Origin: CAADGY01 sp900696665
GTDB taxonomy: Bacteria; Acidobacteriota; Terriglobia; Bryobacterales; Bryobacteraceae
Assembly: GCA_035063885.1 (NCBI GenBank)
Contig: JAPSFM010000003.1
Location: 62,001-126,000, forward strand
Direction: 5' to 3'
Length of the DNA: 64,000 nt
Below the pieces are notes generated by a model. It was not told the DNA's origin. It did not search any database and was given only the letters and a program-made list of their open reading frames with translations. Shown here piece after piece: positions 51,707 to 60,157 of the stretch (position 1 is the stretch's first letter; the number at the start of each line of letters is the position of its first letter). Made by a program: the position numbers and the translations under genes.

Positions 51707-53233
51707 ATGAAAGGCCGGGCGTGGAGCCGCAGGGATACCTTTCGTCTGAGCGGGGGCGTGGCGGGGCTCATGGCCACGCGCAAACCGGCGCGGGCGAAGA
51801 GCATGTCGAATATCTACACCAGAATCGGTGTGAAGCCGTTCATCAACCTCACGGCGACTTATACCATTAACGGTGGTGCGCTGACGCTTCCCGAGGTGAA
51901 GCGCGCAATGGACGAGGCGTCGCGCTATTCCGTGAATCTCGACGAACTGATGGAGAAAGTGGGGGCGCGGTTGGCGGAACTGCTGGGTGCCGAAGCGGCC
52001 ATTGTCACCTCCGGATGTGCCGCCGCGCTGGCGCACTCCACAGCCGCCGCGATTGCCGGCGCCGATCCTGAAAAGATGCAGCGGCTGCCGCATCTCGACG
52101 GTATGCGCGACCAGGTGATCATGCCGAAGCAATCGAGAAACGCCTACGATCATGCGTTTCGCAGTCCCGGAGCAACCATTATCGAGATCGATAGGGCGGA
52201 GGAATTCCACAACGCGCTAAGCGATCGGGTGGCGCTGGTAGCCGTGCTGGGCACGGGAGAGCCGAAGGGCCGTATCCGACTGGAGGAAATGGTTGCAGCG
52301 GCGCACAAGCGCGGCATACCGGTTATCGTGGATGCCGCAGCCGAGCTACCGTTCACTCCTAATCCCTATCTGAGCCGGGGAGCGGACCTGGTGGCATACA
52401 GCGGCGGCAAATTCCTGCGTGGGCCCCAATGCGCCGGTATTCTGCTCGGACGCAAAGACCTGGTGCAGGCGGCTTGGCTGAACAGCTCTCCCCATCACGC
52501 TTTCGGCAGGTCCATGAAAGTGGGCAAGGAAGAGATCATGGGCATGCTCGCCGCCATTGAGGTTTGGAAGAACAGCTACGATCTCAAAGCCGAATACCGG
52601 GAGTGGGAAAGCTGGTTCCAGGATATCGCCGCCGCGGTCACGAAGGTGAGTGGAGTAAGCACCCGTGTTCTGCCTCCCGCCGGGGCGAGTCCGTTTCCGG
52701 TGATGGAGGTCTCCTGGGATCCCGCGCGCGTCGGGCTTACTGCCGGAGAAGTCGGACAGCAGTTGCTCGACGGCGAGCCCCGGATCATGTCGCATGCGGA
52801 GGGCGAAGGGCACTCGTTTATCATCCGGCCTGTGGCAATCCAGAGGGGCGACCACAAGGCTGTGGCGGCCCGGCTAGCGGAGATTCTGCGGCAGGCTCCG
52901 CCGGGGCGCGCCGCTGGCGCTGTGTCCACCCCTGCAAGGGATATTTCCGGGAACTGGCGTGTAACAGTCGAATTCGTCCGCGGCTCTGCGGAACACCATC
53001 TGGAGCTTTCCGCGGATGGCGCCTCCGTCGCGGGCACGCATCGTGCAACGTCTCTCACCGGAAGCGTGCGGGGGATGGTGGACGGCTCCAATGTACGGCT
53101 TCGCAGCGCGCTGCCATGCGAAGGCACACGGCTGACCTACGAGTTCACCGGCAAGGTGGAGGGCGAGCATATGTCGGGCGAGGTTGGCCTCGGCGAGTAC
53201 GGCCGCGCCCGGTGGTCTGCTGTCAGGGTGTGA
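51707..53233 (+). CDS. Exported SelA-fold PLP enzyme with extra C-terminal beta domain
   Basis: 508 residues. ATG 51707 follows AAAGGAGG (51691-51698). A Tat-like signal (SRRDTFRLSGG) ends near residue 31. Residues about 35-400 are a SelA-superfamily PLP fold like D-glucosaminate-6-phosphate ammonia lyase: AAIVTSGCAAALAHSTAAAI, D209 (VIVDAAAEL) for the pyridine nitrogen, and the PLP lysine K235 (YSGGKFLRGPQ). It lacks the N-terminal tRNA-binding part of true SelA and is exported, so it is not selenocysteine synthase. Residues 412-508 (ISGNWRVTVEF, SGEVGLGEYGRARW) form a separate beta domain. Probably paired with the RidA upstream. Substrate unknown. Confidence 0.82.
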   Translation: MKGRAWSRRDTFRLSGGVAGLMATRKPARAKSMSNIYTRIGVKPFINLTATYTINGGALTLPEVKRAMDEASRYSVNLDELMEKVGARLAELLGAEAAIVTSGCAAALAHSTAAAIAGADPEKMQRLPHLDGMRDQVIMPKQSRNAYDHAFRSPGATIIEIDRAEEFHNALSDRVALVAVLGTGEPKGRIRLEEMVAAAHKRGIPVIVDAAAELPFTPNPYLSRGADLVAYSGGKFLRGPQCAGILLGRKDLVQAAWLNSSPHHAFGRSMKVGKEEIMGMLAAIEVWKNSYDLKAEYREWESWFQDIAAAVTKVSGVSTRVLPPAGASPFPVMEVSWDPARVGLTAGEVGQQLLDGEPRIMSHAEGEGHSFIIRPVAIQRGDHKAVAARLAEILRQAPPGRAAGAVSTPARDISGNWRVTVEFVRGSAEHHLELSADGASVAGTHRATSLTGSVRGMVDGSNVRLRSALPCEGTRLTYEFTGKVEGEHMSGEVGLGEYGRARWSAVRV

Positions 53234-53242
53234 AACGGCGCT

Positions 53243-54283
53243 TCACGAGACGCGGCGCAGCTTGGTGACGCGTCCCACTTCCACCCATTCCACGACAAAG
53301 ATGTTGCCATCATGATCGAAACAGGCACCGTGCGGGCAGATGAATTTTCCTGGAACAAACTGATCGCGAGGTCGTTTCCGCAACTCGCTCCAGTTGCTTG
53401 ACGAATCCTCGCCCAGGTGTGTGAGTACGCGATTGTTGCGGTCCATCAGCGTGACGCGCGCACCCAGGTCGGGAATGACCAGCATGCCTTGACGTTCATC
53501 GAAATGGCAGGGCAAGTTCACACCGGTCTCAAACCGCACGTGCTGTCCGGTGAGCGTGAGATATTGCAGACGCCTGTTGGTGCGGTCGGCGACGAGCAGC
53601 AACGGCTCTGGCCCGCGCATGTCCACCATCAGTCCGTGCGGGCAGTTCAGCTTGCCGGGCCCGGAGCCTTTGCCTCCGAACGTGCGGATGAACCCGCCTC
53701 TGCTGTTGTACTGGTTGATGTAGCTCGAACCGTAGCCGTCGCCGACATAGATATCGCCATTCGGAGCGATGGCCAGGTTTGTGGGACTGTATTTGACCGG
53801 CTTTCCCTCGGCATCCGGCCTGTAGGCATCCGATTCCTTCGGATAGCCGAGGGTGAATACCTCCTCGCCATCGAGCGTGGTCTTCACTACAATGCCGCGG
53901 CGGGTGTCGCACAAATAGAGGAATTCCGTGCCGCCTTCTTTGCGAATATGGAGCCCGTGCGCGCCGCCTTTGAACTCTTTCCCCCAGGACTTGACGAATT
54001 TCCCTTTGTCGTCAAAAACCACCATCGTGTCGTGGCTTTCGCTCGTATCGTTCACCGTGTGATGGACGTAGATGCGGCCCTGGGAGTCCTGGCAGACTCC
54101 ATGTGTGTTCCCGTAGCGGATGTTGGCCGGCAACTCGCCCCAGTCATGGATCACTTCATAACGATATTCCCCGGATCCGGTAATCGGCCTTTTCCCACCA
54201 GAGTTTTTTTGAGCCATAATTGCCGGCGCCGAACCCAGAACGGCAGCGCTGCCGCGCAGAAATCCTCTCCGACTGTAACGCAT
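53243..54283 (-). CDS. Tat-exported NHL/six-bladed beta-propeller protein
   Basis: 346 residues. The N-terminus MRYSRRGFLRGSAAVLGSAP is a clear Tat signal. The body repeats NHL-like strands: GNTHGVCQDSQGRIYVHHTV, PTNLAIAPNGDIYVGDGYGSSYINQY, GPGKLNCPHGLMVD, NRRLQYLTLTGQHVRF, and ICPHGACFDHDGNIFVVEWV. This fits peptidylamidoglycolate lyase-like or 6-bladed propellers. Enzymatic activity is not certain. Convergent with the PLP-enzyme gene (9 bp) and 50 bp from the beta-helix gene upstream, so it may be the third gene of the sulfatase operon. Confidence 0.82.
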   Translation of the reverse strand: MRYSRRGFLRGSAAVLGSAPAIMAQKNSGGKRPITGSGEYRYEVIHDWGELPANIRYGNTHGVCQDSQGRIYVHHTVNDTSESHDTMVVFDDKGKFVKSWGKEFKGGAHGLHIRKEGGTEFLYLCDTRRGIVVKTTLDGEEVFTLGYPKESDAYRPDAEGKPVKYSPTNLAIAPNGDIYVGDGYGSSYINQYNSRGGFIRTFGGKGSGPGKLNCPHGLMVDMRGPEPLLLVADRTNRRLQYLTLTGQHVRFETGVNLPCHFDERQGMLVIPDLGARVTLMDRNNRVLTHLGEDSSSNWSELRKRPRDQFVPGKFICPHGACFDHDGNIFVVEWVEVGRVTKLRRVS

Positions 54284-54333
54284 GAACCAGCCCTCCAGCT
54301 TTCTTCAGAGTGTCTCCCACCCTGGGCCGTGCG

Positions 54334-55602
54334 TCAAGGAAGGCGGCCACCGATGGCTGCACCGGAGATCTCGATGTCGGAGGTGTCGTCCAGCAGGAGC
54401 CCGCGGTTGCCGGCATCGAGAATAAAAATATTCGATAACCGGAAGCGGTGGCAGCGCCGAAGCACGAGAGCAGCCTCGGAGTTTCGCGGAGCGGTGATGT
54501 GAAGACCGTCGATGCTGGAGTCCGTCGAATCCGTGAATACGATATTGTCGGGGCTGTCCGGAGTGCGATAAATCGGATTCCGGTCCAGAAGGTTGGGGCC
54601 AACTACAATATTCGAGCTGCCTTCCACCAGCATGTGGTGCTCGTAACCTTTCCAGAAGGTGTTGGCAGTAACGACCACACCGCGAGAATGCCGGAGATGA
54701 ATGTTCACGTCCACATCGCTGAACACATTGTTAGCGATGATCAGGTTTCCAACCTGGTTGGGATCGTCCGCGCTGCGTCCCAGCAGGCGGATGTTCGCCG
54801 AACCGGGCGCGTCGCGCGTGTGCTGAATCGTGCAGCCGGTGATGGCGCCTTCGAGGATCGAGCCCTCCCGGGCATCGAACAGCACGTTCGCCGTGGCAGG
54901 GCCTTTTACATCCATGTTCGCTTCGATATCGCTGGTTCCAATCTGGATGTTGCGGATCTCCGAGCGCCGGATGACGATGCCGCCGCCCCCGTTGTAGCTG
55001 ATGTGCGACCCCGTGATATTGATCTGGTGCAGGTTCAGATCTTCGAGAAGGATCCCCACACCGCGATTGTTATAGACATGGCATTCCGAAAGAATGATGT
55101 TCCGGTTTGTGCCGGTCATGCGGATTCCATGCAGCGCGTTCCGAATCACAAGGCGCGTCAGTATGGGTTGCATCAATCCTTCGAGCTGTATCCCGATCGC
55201 CCCGGTGTGCTCTCCAACGATCTCGATTCCATCGATCATGGGCGCCCGCTGCCGGCTCCAGACGTTTGGCTTGATCGAGCTGGGCGCGGCGTTGCCCGCG
55301 TGTGTGCCGATGATGCGAAACGCGGGGCCCGCACCTGTCATAACGATGGTCGCGACGCCCGCGCCGCTGATGGATACAGGTCCCACGCGATCGAGATCAA
55401 TCAGGACCGGCTTGCTGATCCGGAACGTGCCCCGCCAAAAACGGAGCTCGCCTATCCCAGCGTCCACCGCTTTCTGAATCGCCGCCGTGTCATCGGTCTT
55501 TCCATCGCCGGCAATGCCGAAGTCCGCTAATTGCCGTGGCCCCTTGTTCCCGGCGCCGTACAGGACGAGCGCACTAAGGAGAAGAAGCGTGTAGGCGTTC
55601 AC
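54334..55602 (-). CDS. Secreted right-handed beta-helix protein (pectate-lyase/inulinase-like)
   Basis: 422 residues. GTG 55602 has AGGAGC six bases upstream and overlaps the sulfatase TGA (GTGA), so translation is coupled. The signal is NAYTLLLLSALVLYGAG. The N-terminal cap ADFGIAGDGKTDDTAAIQKAVDAG is typical of pectin-lyase-like hydrolases. Repeats of the form hxxNxIxxN (IILSECHVYNNRGVGILLED, NITGSHISYNGGGGIVI, LIIANNVFSDVDVNIHLRHS, VVVTANTFWKG) build the solenoid. Catalytic residues are not identified, so binding or lyase/hydrolase activity are both possible. Likely acts on the same sulfated glycan as the sulfatase. Confidence 0.85.
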   Translation of the reverse strand: MNAYTLLLLSALVLYGAGNKGPRQLADFGIAGDGKTDDTAAIQKAVDAGIGELRFWRGTFRISKPVLIDLDRVGPVSISGAGVATIVMTGAGPAFRIIGTHAGNAAPSSIKPNVWSRQRAPMIDGIEIVGEHTGAIGIQLEGLMQPILTRLVIRNALHGIRMTGTNRNIILSECHVYNNRGVGILLEDLNLHQINITGSHISYNGGGGIVIRRSEIRNIQIGTSDIEANMDVKGPATANVLFDAREGSILEGAITGCTIQHTRDAPGSANIRLLGRSADDPNQVGNLIIANNVFSDVDVNIHLRHSRGVVVTANTFWKGYEHHMLVEGSSNIVVGPNLLDRNPIYRTPDSPDNIVFTDSTDSSIDGLHITAPRNSEAALVLRRCHRFRLSNIFILDAGNRGLLLDDTSDIEISGAAIGGRLP

Positions 55603-56975
55603 GCTTTTGCTCCTGAGCGCACGGAATCGAATCCGGCAAACCAATCTTCGATGCGCTTTTGCAGGCGGGCCGCTTTCTCCGGTTCGCGCTTCGCAAGGTT
55701 TACCTGCTCTCCCGGATCTTCCGCAAGGTTCGACAACCACACATCGGTTTCCACAGGATCTCCCGGCACACTCGGCGGATTCAGGATCAGCTTCCACGGT
55801 CCCTCTCTCACGGCACGCTGCTTCAGGTACGCCCAGAAGAACGCGTCGTGCGGCGAAGGCGCGCCCTGCTGAGCCATAGCTGCTATGCTTTTCCCGTCCA
55901 CCTGGTACGGTCGGTTCGCGCCCGCCCAATGGAGGAACGTCGGAAAAACATCCATGGCCCCGGCGACTCCCGAAACACTGCGATTTCCGGGGATGCGGCC
56001 TTTCCAGGCTAGGATGGCGGGCACGCGGATGCCGCCTTCGAACAACCCGGCCTTAAAACCGCGGAATGGTACGTTGCTGCCGCCGCGGTAGGGCAAGGCT
56101 CGCGAGTGTGCGCGAATCTCGCTGGTCGCGCCGTTGTCGCTCTGAAAGAAGATTACTGTATTGTCGAGAAGCCCGCGCCTGGAAAGAGTCTCGACGATCA
56201 ACCCCACGGCGTCGTCCATCGCCGCCGTAACGGCCGCGTGCATACGGCGTTCACGGTCCATCTGCGGCGAAAAGCGGTCGAGATACTTTTTCGGCGCCAT
56301 CATCGGAAAATGGACCGCGCCGAAGGCTACCGTGAGAAAGAACGGCGTGCCGGATTGCTGCCTTGATAGAAATGCCGCGGCTTCGGCCCCGAACATCCCG
56401 GTGTGATATTCACCATCGCGAAACTCCTCCCGTTCATTCCGCCAGAGATCGTGAAAGATCTCCTGCGGCACTCTGCCCTGGCGGTAATAGCGGTGAGAAT
56501 AGTAGTCGGCCCAGCCGGAATAAAATCCGAAGAACTCGTCGTAGCCTTGCGCCGCCGGGCGGCTTTCCGGCACGCTGCCGAGATGCCATTTTCCGATATG
56601 TCCGGTCTTATAGCCGCGCTTGCGAAGCTCACCGGGCAATGTGATTTCCCGGCGCACGAGCCCGCGGGTTTCAAACTGCGCGGTGGAAGCCAGCACCTCC
56701 GTCACTCCGGTTCGCTGCGGATATTTGCCGGTGAGGAGCGATGCGCGCGAGGGGCTGCACACAGGGGAGTTGGTGTACCAGTCGGTAAATCGGGCACCCG
56801 CAGCCGCCAACTCGTCGATGTGAGGCGTTTTGACGTCTTTCGCTCCGTAACATCCGAGGTCTCCGATGCCAAGGTCATCCGCATAAATAATGAGGAAGTT
56901 CGGTGGGCGCTCCGCCGCATGCGCCCGTGTGGCTAATCCGGCGCCTGCCATGCCAACAAATTCCCGTCGTGTCAT
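55599..56975 (-). CDS. Tat-exported Cys-type sulfatase
   Basis: 458-residue arylsulfatase/glycan sulfatase. Tat signal MTRREFVGMAGAGLATRAHA. Metal site D33/D34 (YADDLGIGD). The sulfatase motif C73-S-P-S-R (VCSPSRASLLTGKYPQR) is the type whose cysteine is made into formylglycine. GKWHLG gives K129/H131. SDNGATSE gives the C-terminal metal ligands. The sequence is complete, so it should be active once matured, probably by the anaerobic maturase at 33220-34425. First gene of an operon with the beta-helix gene (GTGA overlap). Export by Tat fits folding and possibly maturation before export. Confidence 0.95.
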   Translation of the reverse strand: MTRREFVGMAGAGLATRAHAAERPPNFLIIYADDLGIGDLGCYGAKDVKTPHIDELAAAGARFTDWYTNSPVCSPSRASLLTGKYPQRTGVTEVLASTAQFETRGLVRREITLPGELRKRGYKTGHIGKWHLGSVPESRPAAQGYDEFFGFYSGWADYYSHRYYRQGRVPQEIFHDLWRNEREEFRDGEYHTGMFGAEAAAFLSRQQSGTPFFLTVAFGAVHFPMMAPKKYLDRFSPQMDRERRMHAAVTAAMDDAVGLIVETLSRRGLLDNTVIFFQSDNGATSEIRAHSRALPYRGGSNVPFRGFKAGLFEGGIRVPAILAWKGRIPGNRSVSGVAGAMDVFPTFLHWAGANRPYQVDGKSIAAMAQQGAPSPHDAFFWAYLKQRAVREGPWKLILNPPSVPGDPVETDVWLSNLAEDPGEQVNLAKREPEKAARLQKRIEDWFAGFDSVRSGAKA

Positions 56976-57092
56976 CTTGTCCTAGCTTGCACAAAAGTAT
57001 GGTGCGAAATACGCACCGGCCGTTGCTCCTGATGCTCTCCCAATGATACTTGTTAAGAAGCCGGTTTCAGGGACCCGGCGGAAGAACCAAAA

Positions 57093-57968
57093 ATGGAAAT
57101 GAATCGACGCCAATTTCTTGAGAACACGCTGGGAACCGCTGGCGCTGTCGCCGCCGGCCTCGCAAGTTTTTCGCCGCCGCTTGCCGCCGCGGCAGATAAG
57201 AAAGCCACGGACATTATTCATCTGGGGCCCGATAAGATCCGGCTCACGCGCCTTGCCATCGGGTCCGGTACCCGGGGCGGCCGGCCTCAGCGCGAATTGG
57301 GTGTCCAGGGTTTCGCCGACCTGCTCCATTTCGGCTACGACAATGGACTGTTCTTTTGGGAAACGGCGGACTCCTACAAGACGCATCCGCATCTGAAGGA
57401 GGCTCTCAAGCGTGTTCCCCGTGAGAAAGTCACGATCCTTACCAAGACGCGCGCGCGGACGGCGGAGGAAGCCAAGGCCGATCTCGACCGTTTCCGCCAG
57501 GAACTGGGAACCGACTACATCGATATCGTACTGCTGCACGCTCTACAGGCCGGCAACTGGCCCGAAGAGCGCAAAGGCGCGATGGAAGTTCTGGCGGAGG
57601 CGCGCGAAAAAGGAACAATCCGGACACACGGCTGCTCCTGTCATTCGCTGCAAGCACTGGAGACGGCATCGAGAACGCCGTGGGTGCGAGTGGACCTGGC
57701 GCGTGTGAATCCGGCGGGGCTGTTGATGGACTCCGATCCGAATACGGTGGTGAACGTCCTGCGCAAAATGAAAGCGAACGGTAAGGGTGTAATCGGCATG
57801 AAGATTCTGGGTGAAGGAGGGTTGCGCAACCGTGTGGATGAAGCGCTTCGCTTCGCTCTTTCGCTCGATTGCGTCGATTGTTTCACCATCGGGCCTGAGA
57901 ACCGGAACGAACTCGCGGATTTGCTGAGGCGTATTCCCGCGGCCTCCCGGCAGGCCAAGGCGGCTTAA
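57093..57968 (+). CDS. Tat-exported aldo/keto reductase
   Basis: 291 residues. Tat signal (MNRRQFLENTLGTAGAVAAG) starts at 57093 or 57099. The barrel carries AKR signatures: ETADSYKTHPHLKEALK, where ADSYK replaces the usual DTA-x-x-Y-G, ILTKTRART with the catalytic lysine, and IDIVLLHAL with the histidine. ADLLRRIP and IGPENRNELADLL near the end fit NADP-binding. Export is unusual for this family, as the cofactor must be supplied or bound; similar exported AKRs occur in Acidobacteria and Planctomycetes. Substrate unknown. Single gene; 154 bp before the histidine kinase hold no gene. Confidence 0.85.
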   Translation: MEMNRRQFLENTLGTAGAVAAGLASFSPPLAAAADKKATDIIHLGPDKIRLTRLAIGSGTRGGRPQRELGVQGFADLLHFGYDNGLFFWETADSYKTHPHLKEALKRVPREKVTILTKTRARTAEEAKADLDRFRQELGTDYIDIVLLHALQAGNWPEERKGAMEVLAEAREKGTIRTHGCSCHSLQALETASRTPWVRVDLARVNPAGLLMDSDPNTVVNVLRKMKANGKGVIGMKILGEGGLRNRVDEALRFALSLDCVDCFTIGPENRNELADLLRRIPAASRQAKAA

Positions 57969-58122
57969 TCGCAGAATTACCGGATCCATTATTTCGGTTG
58001 ATTTCGGCGTTCCAGCGGAAATCGCGCCGAAGTATGCTAAAATCCGTTCACAACCCCGAGATTTTTTTTCGCTCGCACCTAGATTAACCCTCGGCGGCAA
58101 TGGTTTTCAGAGCGGCCGGGAG

Positions 58123-59739
58123 GTGGACGCGCAGCACGGAGGAACGCGTCTGAGCTATAGCCGTCTGCTTCGTAAGATCCGGTCTTGCCGGAAGGTCATT
58201 GTTGGGCTCAAGCACGAGCGGAGTGCTGCTCGCGAGCGTGAACGGCTGAATCGTCTCCTCGTCGATAACAGTCTGGGCCTGATGTGCATCCACGACCTCG
58301 ATGGCGTGCTCGTGGCCGTAAATCCCGCCGCGGCCCGCTCTCTGGGATTTGAGATACAGGAAGGCGCCGGCCGCAACCTGCGCGATTGGCTGGCTCCCGC
58401 CGTGCGGCACCGCTTCGGAAAATATCTCTCCAGGATTCGCAACAACGCTACTGCTTCCGGGCTGATGCGGCTGATTGCAAACGATGGATCGGAACGGGTA
58501 TGGCTATACCGCAACAGCAAGTATGAATGCGCTGGCAATCCTACGCTCGTGATCGGACATGCGTTGGATATCACGGATCGCATTAAGGCGGAGCGGGCGC
58601 TCAAACACGGTGAGCAACGCTTCCGGGAACTGTTCGACTACGCTCCCATCGCCTATCACGAGATCGATCGTAATGGCATCATACGGCGTGTCAACAAAGC
58701 CGAATGCAATCTGCTCGGCAAAGACAGCTCGGAGTTGATCGGTAAGCCCGTGTGGGAGCAAGTCGTGCCTGAATTCCGCGAGAACAGCCGCCGGGAGGTG
58801 CATCGCAAACTGGCAGGATTGCAGGAAATCGCTCCTTTTACCCGGGAATACCAGCGCAAAGACGGAACGCATCTCACGGTTGAGATTCACGAGCGCCTGA
58901 TTCGTGGCGCGCGTGGAGACGTGCAGGGCATGCGCTCGGCATTAATCGACATCACGGCCAGGCGTAAGGCGGAAATCCGTATTCAGACCCTAAATGCGGA
59001 ACTGGAGCAACGGGTCGTGGAACGAACGGCCGCACTCGCGCGCTCAAATGACGCGCTGGAGCAATTCGCCTACACCGTGTCCCACGATCTACAGGAACCG
59101 CTGCGGAGCATTACCGGTTTTGCGGGTCTGCTGGCAGCCCGTCATTCCAAGGCACTGCCGGAGGAAGGCGCCGAGTTCCTGGAGCAAATCGCCGATGGAG
59201 CCGCGCGAATGACCTCGATGATCCGCGGCCTACTCGAATACTCACGCCTTTTGCAAGCGCCTGTATTGGCGGAACCCGTGGAGATGGAAGCGGTGTTTGA
59301 CGCGGCTTTATTGAATTTGGAGGCGGCTATCGCGGAAAGCTCTGCTGTGATCACGCGCGGCGCCCTGCCTATTGTAGCCGTTGATCCGCAACTGTTGATG
59401 CAGGTGTTTCAGAATCTGTTGAGCAATTCCATCAAATACTGCACGGTGAAGCCACCGGTGATTCATGTATGTGCGCAGGAGACCGGCGGCGAATGGATTT
59501 TCTGCGTTCAGGACAATGGAATAGGGATTGATCGCGCCCATCTTGGGCACGTTTTCGGAGTATTTAAGCGCCTTCACGAGCGCGAGATTCCAGGTTCTGG
59601 TATTGGTTTGTCCATCTGCCGGGCGATTATTGAACGGCACGGCGGCAGAATCTGGGTGGAGTCCGAACCGGGTGCGGGCTCGAGGTTTTACTTTACGGTC
59701 AGCTCGCATACCGGGGAGCGCTCCGAAGGTTCCCACTGA
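58123..59739 (+). CDS. PAS-domain sensor histidine kinase, cytoplasmic
   Basis: 538 residues with no transmembrane helix, so probably soluble. Two PAS domains: about 45-155 (VDNSLGLMCIHDLDGVLVAV) and 165-285 (FDYAPIAYHEIDRNGIIRRV, then DITARRKAEIRIQTLN, a PAC end). A coiled coil (residues 285-310: LNAELEQRVVERTAALARSN) leads to the HisKA site H321 (SHDLQEPLRSI), of the phytochrome-type kinase group. The ATPase domain has NLLSNSIKY, DNGIGIDRAHLGHVF and GSGIGLSICRAIIERHGG. GTG start at 58123 after GGGAGG is tentative. No response regulator is adjacent, so it is an orphan. Signal unknown. Confidence 0.9.
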   Translation: MDAQHGGTRLSYSRLLRKIRSCRKVIVGLKHERSAARERERLNRLLVDNSLGLMCIHDLDGVLVAVNPAAARSLGFEIQEGAGRNLRDWLAPAVRHRFGKYLSRIRNNATASGLMRLIANDGSERVWLYRNSKYECAGNPTLVIGHALDITDRIKAERALKHGEQRFRELFDYAPIAYHEIDRNGIIRRVNKAECNLLGKDSSELIGKPVWEQVVPEFRENSRREVHRKLAGLQEIAPFTREYQRKDGTHLTVEIHERLIRGARGDVQGMRSALIDITARRKAEIRIQTLNAELEQRVVERTAALARSNDALEQFAYTVSHDLQEPLRSITGFAGLLAARHSKALPEEGAEFLEQIADGAARMTSMIRGLLEYSRLLQAPVLAEPVEMEAVFDAALLNLEAAIAESSAVITRGALPIVAVDPQLLMQVFQNLLSNSIKYCTVKPPVIHVCAQETGGEWIFCVQDNGIGIDRAHLGHVFGVFKRLHEREIPGSGIGLSICRAIIERHGGRIWVESEPGAGSRFYFTVSSHTGERSEGSH

Positions 59740-60157
59740 AGTCAGACCCGCCAGCGCCTCTTCGCATCACCTCCCCAAGTTCCTCGGTTCGGCCGGGCGC
59801 GGCCGCCACTTCCCGCGTACTCCAACTCGTGGGGCACTCCTCAGCGCTTTTTTTTGAGCCCTCCGGCGCGAATATCTTTAATGAACGTGGTTGCATGGTA
59901 CTTGCAACTGCGGATCGCCTTTTTGGATCAGGTCATGCAGCCTCACGTGCTTAGCGTACAGATACGGAGTCACCCCTCGGCGTAACAGACCTTTGGGTAG
60001 CGTGCCCTAAATCGGCACGCGAACCCAACAACCCGGCACACTATCGAGCTGATCCCGGCGCCGCCGGCCGGGCGTTCGATGGCCACCCTGGCATCATATC
60101 GGACCTGTTTGGTTCCCGCTGCGCCGGGTTAGGGTTAGGATAAGATCTGAGAAACAC
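59740..60157. other. Intergenic region with a long hairpin, no supported gene
   Basis: About 420 bp before acnA. A 13-bp imperfect hairpin spans 59993-60028: TTGGGT, A, GCGTGCC, loop CTAAATC, GGCACGC, GA, ACCCAA. It lacks a T-tract, so it is not a simple terminator; it may be a regulatory or mobile-element structure. The minus strand (59878-60006) reads a protein-like piece (TPYLYAKHVRLHDLIQKGD) with no start codon, perhaps a decayed gene. A T8 run at 59849 follows the kinase but has no clear stem. Confidence 0.4.

Noticed and set aside
51707..53233. Selenocysteine synthase (SelA), because a selenoprotein is present in the window
   Set aside because: The protein is exported, lacks the tRNA-binding N-domain, and matches the D-glucosaminate-6-phosphate ammonia lyase-like branch; the true SelA must be elsewhere.
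59849..59857. Rho-independent terminator at the T-run after the histidine kinase
   Set aside because: No stable stem directly precedes the T-run.
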